From positions 1-6,877 of the forward strand of contig CAJPTP010000054.1 in the NCBI GenBank assembly GCA_905373555.1: DNA of 6,877 nucleotides, in the 5' to 3' direction. Below are positions 1-5,700 of this stretch, piece after piece. Below the pieces are notes generated by a model. It was not told where the DNA came from. It made no database searches and saw nothing but the letters and a program-made list of their open reading frames with translations. A program made the position numbers and the translations under genes. Origin of the DNA: an uncultured Francisella sp. Lineage in GTDB: Bacteria > Pseudomonadota > Gammaproteobacteria > Burkholderiales > Neisseriaceae. Within the stretch, counting starts at the first letter, position 1. The number at the start of each line of letters is the position of its first letter.

Positions 1-1
1 T

Positions 2-1123
2 CATGAAGCTGCCCTTGGCCAAATCGCCCGCGTCGGCGCGCTCGCCGCCGCACAGGATCTTCGCCCCGTCCTTCTTGGCGACGTCCATGTAGCGCAAGAT
101 CTTGTCCAGCTGGCCTTTGTTGATTTGGGAGCCCAGTTGCGTGTCGGGATCCCAAGGCATGCCGATCTTGATCTTCTCGAAGGCGGCGACCAAGTCGCCG
201 ACGAAGCGGTCGTAAATCTTGTCCTGCACGAAAATGCGCGAGCCCGCGCAGCACACCTGGCCTTGGTTGAACAAAATGCCCAGCTGAGCGCCTTCCAAAG
301 CCTTGTCGTAGGGCATGTCCTCAAAGAAGATGTTCGCGGATTTGCCGCCCAGCTCCAGCGTGGCGGGGATGAGATTCTCGGCGGCGCCGAGGGCGACCTT
401 GCGGCCGATCTCGGTCGAGCCCGTGAAGGCCACCTTGTTCAAACCCTTGTGGGCGCGCAGGCAATCGCCCGAGACCGAGCCTTTGCCCGTGACGACATTC
501 AAAACGCCGGGCGGCAGCAGATGGCCGATCTTCTTGCACAAGGCCAAAAGGCTCAAGGGGGTGCTGGAGGACGGATGGATCACGACCGTGTCGCCCGCGG
601 CCAACGCCGGGGCCAACTTCCACGCGGACATGAGGAAGGGGAAGTTCCACGGAACGATCTGACCGACCACGCCGATGGGCTCGCGCACGATCAAGTTGAT
701 CGTGTCGTTGTCGGGCTGGTTCATTTGGTCTTCCTCGCCCCGAATCACGCCCGCGAAATAGCGGAAATGGTCGGAGGAGAAAGGCACGTCGATGGCCAAG
801 GTTTCGCGGATGGGCTTGCCGTTGTCCAACGATTCGATCATCGCCAGCTCTTGGGCGTTGTCGTCGATGACTTGGGCGATCTTGAGCAGAATCTCGCTGC
901 GCTGCGCCGCAGTGGTCTTCTTCCAGCTTTGGAAAGCTTTTTGGGCGGCGGCGACGGCTTGGTCGACGTCCTCGCGCGAAGCCTCAACGAAGCTCGCGAG
1001 CTTTTCTCCGTTGGCGGGGCAATAGGAGTCGAGCGTCTTTTTTTCCGAACCCTCAACCCACTTGCCGTCGATGAACAACCCGTAAGACGATTCGATCTTG
1101 GATTTGTCGAATGATGCAGCCAT
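2..1123 (-). CDS. Aldehyde dehydrogenase family protein (NAD(P)-dependent), 3' part missing
   Basis: Oxidises an aldehyde to a carboxylic acid with NAD(P)+, in the cytoplasm by family norm. The first 374 residues are visible; the family usually has about 490-510, so roughly 120 residues lie beyond the left edge. The Rossmann-side motif VGQIVPWNFP carries the oxyanion-hole Asn at N160. FTGSTEIGRK is the cofactor loop. TLELGGKS carries the general base E257. FNQGQVCCAGSR carries the nucleophile C291. E257 and C291 are 34 residues apart, as in human ALDH2 (268/302). The segment DHFRYFAGVIR and the SENLIP-like AENLIPATLELGG resemble the AcoD/ExaC group of acetaldehyde dehydrogenases. The cofactor-binding segment reads VVIHPSSSTPL, with His183 and Ser186 where ALDH2 has Lys192 and Glu195, so coenzyme preference may differ from classical NAD enzymes. 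The ATG start is supported by a GGAG six bases upstream. Family call is firm; substrate is not determinable. Confidence 0.96.
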   Translation of the reverse strand, partial: MAASFDKSKIESSYGLFIDGKWVEGSEKKTLDSYCPANGEKLASFVEASREDVDQAVAAAQKAFQSWKKTTAAQRSEILLKIAQVIDDNAQELAMIESLDNGKPIRETLAIDVPFSSDHFRYFAGVIRGEEDQMNQPDNDTINLIVREPIGVVGQIVPWNFPFLMSAWKLAPALAAGDTVVIHPSSSTPLSLLALCKKIGHLLPPGVLNVVTGKGSVSGDCLRAHKGLNKVAFTGSTEIGRKVALGAAENLIPATLELGGKSANIFFEDMPYDKALEGAQLGILFNQGQVCCAGSRIFVQDKIYDRFVGDLVAAFEKIKIGMPWDPDTQLGSQINKGQLDKILRYMDVAKKDGAKILCGGERADAGDLAKGSFM

Positions 1124-1129
1124 GTCGGT

Positions 1130-1135
1130 CTCCAC
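1130..1135 (-). promoter_or_regulatory. Ribosome binding site of the aldehyde dehydrogenase
   Basis: The minus strand reads GTGGAG followed by ACCGAC and then ATG. The GGAG core lies six bases from the start codon, which is good Shine-Dalgarno spacing. It supports the ATG at 1123 as the start; the protein beginning there (MAASFDKSKIES) lines up with the usual N-terminal length of the family. Confidence 0.7.
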
Positions 1136-1261
1136 TGTCGATGTTGACGAATCGGGCGAGCCGTCGTTCGGCGCCACACTGCCCGCCTGCGCCCGCCGCT
1201 GGTTTGCCGGATTCAAGCCGCCCCCGCTTGGCGGTCGCGTCGCTCCAACCCGCAAGCTTTG

Positions 1262-1289
1262 ATTGTCCACTTTTGACGAAATTTGGCAA
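1262..1289 (-). promoter_or_regulatory. Possible sigma70-type promoter for the aldehyde dehydrogenase
   Basis: On the minus strand TTGCCA (1289-1284, five of six matches to TTGACA) is followed after 16 bases by GACAAT (1267-1262, four of six matches to TATAAT). It lies about 140 bases upstream of the start codon in a locally AT-richer patch. The match is modest and the leader would be long, so this is only a candidate. Confidence 0.25.
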
Positions 1290-1622
1290 GAAGCGCCTGA
1301 TTTTTCATGCGCCGCAAAAATTATCGCCCGGGATGCGCCGCCCAAGCGGATTTTTGCCTCATTGCGCCGCTGCGCACTTCGAGCGGCGGGAAAAAAGTGA
1401 GTTTTTTTCGCGACAAACCGCTTCTTTTTTTGCGTTTCGGGGCTTGCCCGGAGTCGGGCCGGGCCAAGAGGCGTTCGCCCCGCGCGCCGCCTGCGTCGGG
1501 CGCAGGCTCGAATCGCCGCAAAGAACGAACCGACAACGGCGCGCCCGACACCGCCGCCGCAAGTTCGCCTTCGGGGGAAAATCGTCGGGGCCTGAGCCTT
1601 GGCCGCGGCAATGCGAGGCGCA

Positions 1623-1641
1623 GGGGGGGGGGGAAAAAAAA
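1623..1641. repeat. Adjacent homopolymers G11 and A8
   Basis: The plus strand has eleven G (1623-1633) directly followed by eight A (1634-1641), inside a longer purine run. It is not inside any gene I can support. Such tracts slip easily during replication and are also prone to sequencing or assembly error, so the exact length should be treated with care. Confidence 0.9.
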
Positions 1642-2278
1642 GGGAAGGCTGAGTCCGGCCCAGACGATTGAGCGGCCGCCAAAGCCCGAGCCGGGCTTGA
1701 CGAAGAAAAGCGGCGCAAGCCGAGGCTGGCTGCGGCAAGAAAGGGCGGAGCGCAAGACGCCGGCCCGCCCAAGCGCGCCTTGGGCGCCCAATTTTGAATC
1801 GATGCGCCCAAAATCCAAGCGCCGCAACGCCCTGAAATCGAAACGCTGATGCGAACCGCTTGACGCATCCCAAGGCGATTGGAAAAGGAACTTGGGGCAA
1901 GGCAATGGGAAAAAGGGCGAGGAGGCGTGCGCCCGGCGCGAAGCAAAGTCGGCCGGGCCGGAAGCCGGCAAAGCCCAACCGGCGAAGAAAAACAATCGGC
2001 CAAGGCGGATCGGGAACCGACGCCCAACCGGTTTGATCGGCTTCAAAACCAACGCCCCCTCAAACCGGCGCGCCTCGGGGCCTTGGCGGCTTGCCTTCGC
2101 CCGCCAAATGCGCCGCCGCCAAGCTTTGAGAAGCGAAGGCAACGCGGGCCGGGGATCGCAAACGAAAAAACCTGAAAGCGCCGACATGGCGCGTCGCATG
2201 TCCATTCCGCTCGGCAAAGCGCCAAGAGAAGGCGAGGGGCCGAGCCCGGCGAAAATCACAAGGCGCGGCCAAACCGTT

Positions 2279-2594
2279 TGCGCCTCGCGCCGCGATTCGC
2301 AAGACTTGGCCGTCTCGTTCGACGTTCCGGGCGTCCTTGCGGCGGCGAAGGCGCCGGCCGGCAAAATCAACGCGGCGATCGACGGCGCGGCGCTCGCTTC
2401 CAGCCCATCGACAGGGCCCGAACGCGCGGGTTCGCGTCTTGGGGCGATGCGGAGGAGCTGTTCATGGCCGAAATGATGGCCTTGGGCGGTTGGCGGGTTC
2501 CCGCCATGGCGCGCGCTGCGCGCGCGTCAAACCCACCGAATATCGCGGGCGCCTCGAGCGCGCCGTCGGGTTTCGCGGCGGCGTCGACGATTAA
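2279..2594 (+). pseudogene. Possible decayed protein gene in three reading frames
   Basis: Three consecutive stretches look coding by residue mix and third-base G/C, but each is in a different plus-strand frame. The first, about 2285-2400, includes DLAVSFDVPGVLAAAKAP. The second, about 2431-2500, includes SWGDAEELFMAEMMALGGW. The third, 2508-2594, includes VKPTEYRGRLERAVGF and ends in TAA at 2592-2594. In the last stretch 23 of 28 codons end in G or C. The stop lies 21 bases before the tRNA terminator hairpin, giving a convergent arrangement. I do not recognise the family. Two frameshifts in an old gene, or chance composition, would both explain this; I see no start codon with a ribosome binding site. 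Confidence 0.25.
2492..2505. repeat. Perfect GC-rich inverted repeat
   Basis: GGCGGG and CCCGCC are separated by TT, with an additional T/A pair outside (2491/2506). It is immediately followed by an alternating GC palindrome around 2509-2525 (GCGCGC-T-GCGCGC). No T-tract follows on either strand, so it does not look like an intrinsic terminator. Function unknown; it may be a composition effect. Confidence 0.5.
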
Positions 2595-2610
2595 AAATCG
2601 CTCTCCAAAC

Positions 2611-2644
2611 GCAAAAAGCCCGGGGCGATTTCGACCCCGGGCTT
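2611..2644 (-). terminator. Intrinsic terminator of the tRNA operon
   Basis: Read on the minus strand, AAGCCCGGGG (2644-2635) pairs perfectly over ten bases with CCCCGGGCTT (2625-2616) around a nine-base loop, and the stem runs directly into a T5 tract (2617-2613). It lies about 40 bases past the CCA end of tRNA-Phe. The plus-strand side lacks a T-tract, so it should act only on minus-strand transcripts. Confidence 0.9.
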
Positions 2645-2686
2645 CCGGCAAGCGCCCCGGGCCAAAAGACGCCGGGCTCATTGGAT

Positions 2687-2762
<76 letters not shown>

Positions 2763-2773
2763 AAATTGACAAA

Positions 2774-2788
2774 CGGCCCTGAAGGCCG
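2774..2788 (-). repeat. Spacer hairpin 1 between the tRNA genes
   Basis: CGGCC and GGCCG form a perfect five-base stem around a five-base loop that reads CTGAA on the plus strand (TTCAG in the transcript). It lies 12 bases upstream of the 5' end of tRNA-Phe in the predicted precursor and is a plausible processing or spacing structure. Confidence 0.55.
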
Positions 2789-2801
2789 CTTGGGCGGCGC
2801 C

Positions 2802-2818
2802 ATCGCCCTGAAGGCGAT
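2802..2818 (-). repeat. Spacer hairpin 2 between the tRNA genes
   Basis: ATCGCC and GGCGAT form a perfect six-base stem around the same five-base loop as the first spacer hairpin (CTGAA on the plus strand, TTCAG in the transcript). It starts 18 bases after the CCA end of tRNA-fMet. Neither spacer hairpin is followed by a T-tract, so they should not terminate transcription. Confidence 0.55.
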
Positions 2819-2836
2819 CGATGCCGCATTGAATCG

Positions 2837-2912
<76 letters not shown>

Positions 2913-2924
2913 ACGGAAATTTTG

Positions 2925-2952
2925 ATTATACGCCAAAGGCTCTGCGTGTCAA
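2925..2952 (-). promoter_or_regulatory. Consensus sigma70 promoter of the tRNA-fMet/Phe operon
   Basis: On the minus strand TTGACA (2952-2947) and TATAAT (2930-2925) both match consensus in all six positions and are separated by 16 bases. The -10 box ends 12 bases before the first base of tRNA-fMet, so the transcript should start only about five bases upstream of the mature 5' end. The stretch between the -10 box and the gene (CAAAATTTCCGT) is AT-rich. Strong expression is expected, as for a stable RNA operon. Confidence 0.93.
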
Positions 2953-3783
2953 GCGGGAAGAAAGAAAAAACTCGGAAAAAGAAAAATTCTTTCCCCTCTC
3001 TCTTTCCGCCGCCTCAAAACGAGGCGCCGCCAACCCAACCGGCGCGGCCTCAACCCCATCGCCGCCCGAAGGCTTCGGGCTTTGCGCAAACACCGCAAAA
3101 GCGAAAGGCGGATCATAGCGCGACTCGCGCGATTGTCAAAGCCCAGCGTCGGCGAACCAAGCGGCGAAACACTTTTCCTCTTGCACCGCCCGCGCCCCGC
3201 TTCCTGCGCCGCAACGCAACGATTGCGCCAACGGCGAAGGGCCCTTGGCGCCGGCCAAGCGGATCACGCCGGGCGTTGTTCAGCAAGGCGCGCAGCGGCG
3301 ACGCCGCAGGCGTCGGCGAATCGTCCCAAAAACCGCAGGAAGCTCTCTCGCGCAAAGACGAATGAACCGCGCGCCGAAAATGCAGCATGCGAGTGGGGAG
3401 GGAGAGGGAAAAAAAGAGGCGGAGAAAGAAAACGAAAGAAAAGGAAGAGGGAAGAGAGAAAAAACCAACCGGCAAGCAACCCGCAAAAGAAAGCAAACAA
3501 GCCGAGGCGCGCCAAAGCGCCATGAAAAAACGGAGCCTTCAAACCCCATCACGCCGCAGGTTCAAGCGCCTTATGCCCAAGCCAAGCCAAGCCGACCGGG
3601 CCCAATCGGCTCAAGGGCCCCAAGGGCGCCGAGCAGTCCGCGCTTGGCGCAAACGCAAAGGCAGGCCCGATCCGAATCCCGGCGCGTCGCAGGAGACAAA
3701 GCGGCGCGTCGCGGCCGGTTGGCGACAAACCCGACCGCGGTCGCATAAGAGCCGCGCGAAGCGGCCAAAGCGGCGCATTGGGC
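2953..3783. other. Intergenic stretch, T-poor on the plus strand
   Basis: No gene is convincing here. Plus-strand frames give Lys/Arg-rich and minus-strand frames Phe/Leu/Ser/Arg-rich products with no motifs. Short minus-strand pieces near 3260-3330 have coding-like residue mixes (for example FADACGVAAARLAEQRPA, ending at 3264), but nothing extends them. The stretch includes the polypurine tract at 3395-3464 and a T-free run from 3395 to 3522. Confidence 0.6.
3395..3464 (+). repeat. Polypurine tract
   Basis: Of 70 bases, 68 are A or G; the only pyrimidines are C at 3420 and 3433. The tract has mixed A and G blocks rather than a clean repeat unit. It is the densest part of a longer stretch without T. 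Long purine:pyrimidine tracts can adopt triplex structures; whether this one does is unknown. Confidence 0.85.
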
Positions 3784-4260
3784 TCAAAAGCGGCCGATGG
3801 CCCACAAGCAGTTGTAGGAATCGAAACTTTTGTCGAACCAGATCCAGCCCGACCGGGTTCCCTTGCGCCGCTGGTCGTCATAATCCGGCTTCCAGCCTCG
3901 GCTGGAGCATTGATCGGCGTCGCGGGCGGAGATGTCGCTGGCGAGCCAGTCTTTGGCGAAACGAAACTCTGCCCGACTGTCGTCCCGGCCCCAACGGGGG
4001 CCGGCGTTTTGCGGCGCGGGCCAAACTTCGCGCATTGAACGGCCGGCGACGGCCGCGCCGCCGCGGTCGTCCAAGGGAGGGCGCGGGCCGCCGCGCCGCA
4101 AGCGGCTCGCGCGCGCCGTAAAACCGGCCCCGGAATGCCCGTCGCCTTGATTTTTGTCGGATCGCCCGAACCCGTCGCTGCCTCCCGGGACCGCGCCCAA
4201 ATCGGAGCCCAAGCCGTTTTCGCGGCGCAGGCAATAATCGTCGTTGGGGGATATTGGCAT
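3784..4260 (-). CDS. Hypothetical Trp-rich hydrophilic protein
   Basis: I do not recognise this protein. From the ATG at 4260 it has 158 residues. The first 75 are Gly/Arg/Asp-rich and look disordered. The last 80 look like a folded domain: seven Trp (80, 90, 105, 123, 139, 141, 153), paired Asp (DD at 93-94 and 128-129) and Cys118 and Cys151, which could form a disulfide. The end reads SGWIWFDKSFDSYNCLWAIG. Codons in this part end mostly in G or C, unlike the flanking frames. No membrane segment is visible. The start is uncertain: the frame is open upstream to an ATG at 4941 beside an AT-rich island, but the intervening residues are Arg-dominated and look non-coding, and the ATG at 4260 has only a weak GAGA upstream. 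It could also be the 3' remnant of a broken gene. Confidence 0.45.
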   Translation of the reverse strand: MPISPNDDYCLRRENGLGSDLGAVPGGSDGFGRSDKNQGDGHSGAGFTARASRLRRGGPRPPLDDRGGAAVAGRSMREVWPAPQNAGPRWGRDDSRAEFRFAKDWLASDISARDADQCSSRGWKPDYDDQRRKGTRSGWIWFDKSFDSYNCLWAIGRF

Positions 4261-4936
4261 AGATTTTTTTCTCAAACCGTTGTTTTCTTCTTTGGCGGAG
4301 TTTCGCAGGCCGCCCAGCGCAGACACGCTTTGCCGCTGATTCAGCCCGCCGCTTGCCCCGGGCGAAAACCGGAGCCGAATCAAACGGACGGCGCGCGGCG
4401 GGCGCCCGAGGCGAACGCCCCCAAGAGCAAGGCGACGAGCGCGCCCAAAACGCGGCCGGCGCGACCGGCGCGAGCCGCGCTTGAATTGAACCCCGCGGCG
4501 GCGGAAAACCCCCGCTTGCCTTCGCCGCCCGGGCTCGCCCCGACGCCCCGACCGCCTCAAGCCCGGGGGATGGGGGAGGGAGACGGGCGTTGCCCCCCCA
4601 AAAAAAGCGGATCGGCCTCGGCGGGAGCGAACGCATGCGCCGAACCAAAACACAGGGCGAAAAGAACAAAAGCGAAACGGAAAACGGAAAAGGGCGGAAA
4701 AAACAAAACGGCGATCGCCGCGTGAAAGGACGCGCCGCCGGACGCAAAGCCGGCGAAAATCCGCCCCGAGAATCGAAGCGCAAACAAACGCTTCGCCAAC
4801 CGCGCCGCATATGGGCAGGCCGCCCTTAGGATCCGCGCCCGGCGGCAAGCAACCGCAAGGCCGCGCAAGGCCCTGCGGCTCGAAGCCCGGGCCGAGTCGA
4901 GGTTGGGAGCGGAAAATGGCGGAGCCCGACCGCTCG
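4261..4936. other. Low-confidence intergenic stretch upstream of the Trp-rich protein
   Basis: The frame of the Trp-rich protein remains open through this stretch, but most of the translation is Arg/Ser/Phe-rich with no motif. About the last 30 codons before 4260 (including LNQRQSVSALGGLRNSAKEE) look more like coding sequence and may belong to a longer form. Hydrophobic stretches resembling signal peptides appear in another minus frame at 4626-4718 and 4410-4451. A C7A7 tract lies at 4593-4606. Confidence 0.45.
4593..4606. repeat. Adjacent homopolymers C7 and A7
   Basis: The plus strand has seven C (4593-4599) followed by seven A (4600-4606), which reads T7G7 on the minus strand. It resembles the G11A8 tract at 1623-1641 in pairing two homopolymers back to back. 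It lies in the open frame upstream of the Trp-rich protein, where a length change would switch frames. Confidence 0.85.
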
Positions 4937-4983
4937 TTCATTGTTGTAGGCTATCACGAATAGATTCAATACTCAAAATTTTG
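4937..4983. promoter_or_regulatory. AT-rich island, possible regulatory region
   Basis: Only 14 of 47 bases are G or C, in sharp contrast to the G+C-rich DNA on both sides. It lies directly upstream of the ATG at 4941 of the long form of the Trp-rich protein frame. The minus strand has TTGAGT with TAGCCT 17 bases on, only three of six matches at the -10 position, so no clear promoter can be named. It also contains the short inverted repeat CTAT-CACGA-ATAG (4951-4963). Confidence 0.4.
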
Positions 4984-5000
4984 CTCGCCGCGCCGCTCGG

Positions 5001-5025
5001 CAACAACAAAAACCGGCGAAGCCGG
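5001..5025 (-). terminator. Weak candidate intrinsic terminator
   Basis: Read on the minus strand, CCGGC and GCCGG (5025-5021 and 5017-5013) form a five-base stem around TTC, followed by a T-rich tail TTTTTGTTGTTG. The stem is short, and the nearest supported upstream gene on this strand ends at 5701, about 680 bases away, so its client is unclear. Confidence 0.35.
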
Positions 5026-5700
5026 GCCGCTTTGGGCCAACGCATCCGCGCTCGCCCTTTCCCGTCCGGCCCGAAGAAACTCAGGCGCTTCAGCTCAAAA
5101 CACCGAAACCGCCCTCGAGCGGGGCGCTTTGCGCGCCCAAAGGCAAAACAACAACAGGCCGAAGCATCATTGCGTTGGCCAAACCGAACCGGATCGTTTG
5201 GGCCAACCGGATCCGCCCAAACTCTGTTTGCGCGCTTGGATGAACGGAAAGAAGAGGCAAAAAGAAGGGAAAGACTTGAAAAATCTTGGCGGGAAAAGGG
5301 AAAAAACAACGAATCAATCCCGGTTTCAACCGAGCGGCAAGCCAAGCGAGCCGCGGCGGGCGGTCGACCGCGCGCCATCCCAACCATCGCAGGCAAGAAG
5401 CGCAGGATGCTGCCCGGCCTAAGCGGCCGTCGGCCCGGCAAAGATCGCGGCGCTCGGCGCGCATGGGCGGACAGCAAGGGCAGACAAAACAAAACAAGGC
5501 GGAAACAAGAAGAAAAGGAATCGGCGCAGCCGGCGCGCCCGCCCGCGCGCAAGCGAAGCGCGCCGCCAAGCCGGGGCCCACGGCTTCAGCGCCCCTCAAG
5601 CCCAACGTCGACCGGCTCACGGCGCCCCTTGGATGCCTTGGGGCGCTCGGGCGCGGGGAGGTGGCGGCGCAAAAGCGCGGCGACGGCCGCGCCCGGCGCG
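5026..5700. other. Intergenic stretch without a convincing gene
   Basis: Open frames on both strands give Arg/Ala/Pro-rich or Phe/Leu/Ser-rich translations with no recognisable motif or ribosome binding site. The plus strand is A-rich and T-poor, especially around 5110-5160 and 5240-5330. Just past the stop of the acidic protein there is a GC-rich inverted repeat (GCGC-TTTT-GCGC on the minus strand) but no T-tract, so no terminator is assigned. Confidence 0.6.

Larger units (their letters stand above)
1136..2278. other. Long intergenic stretch without a convincing gene
   Basis: Open frames occur on both strands, the longest about 350 codons. Their products are Arg/Pro/Ser-rich, change character every few dozen residues, carry no motif I recognise and have no ribosome binding site. 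The plus strand is poor in T, which keeps frames open by chance. The only distinct items are the G11A8 tract at 1623-1641 and the candidate promoter near 1262-1289. Confidence 0.6.

Noticed and set aside
125..1114. 329-codon open frame on the plus strand opposite the aldehyde dehydrogenase
   Set aside because: It is antisense to a clear aldehyde dehydrogenase with all catalytic motifs; the open frame is a mirror effect of G+C-rich codons.
1321..2370. 349-codon minus-strand open frame
   Set aside because: The translation is Arg/Pro/Ser/Phe-rich, with no motif, no ribosome binding site and no consistent codon pattern. T-poor composition of the opposite strand explains its length.
3387..4121. 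244-codon Lys/Arg-rich plus-strand frame
   Set aside because: It is opened by the T-free polypurine stretch; the residues reflect AAA/AGA/CGC-type composition rather than a protein family.
4380..4490. Hydrophobic segment VLGALVALLLGAFASGA in a third minus frame, resembling a signal peptide or membrane helix
   Set aside because: There is no start codon in a suitable place, and the frame stops at 4382-4380, ten residues after the hydrophobic core. It may be a remnant, but it cannot be supported as a gene.
3878..4810. 310-codon minus-strand open frame overlapping the Trp-rich protein
   Set aside because: It is extremely Arg-rich throughout, and where the two frames overlap at 3878-4260 the Trp-rich frame has the more protein-like composition.
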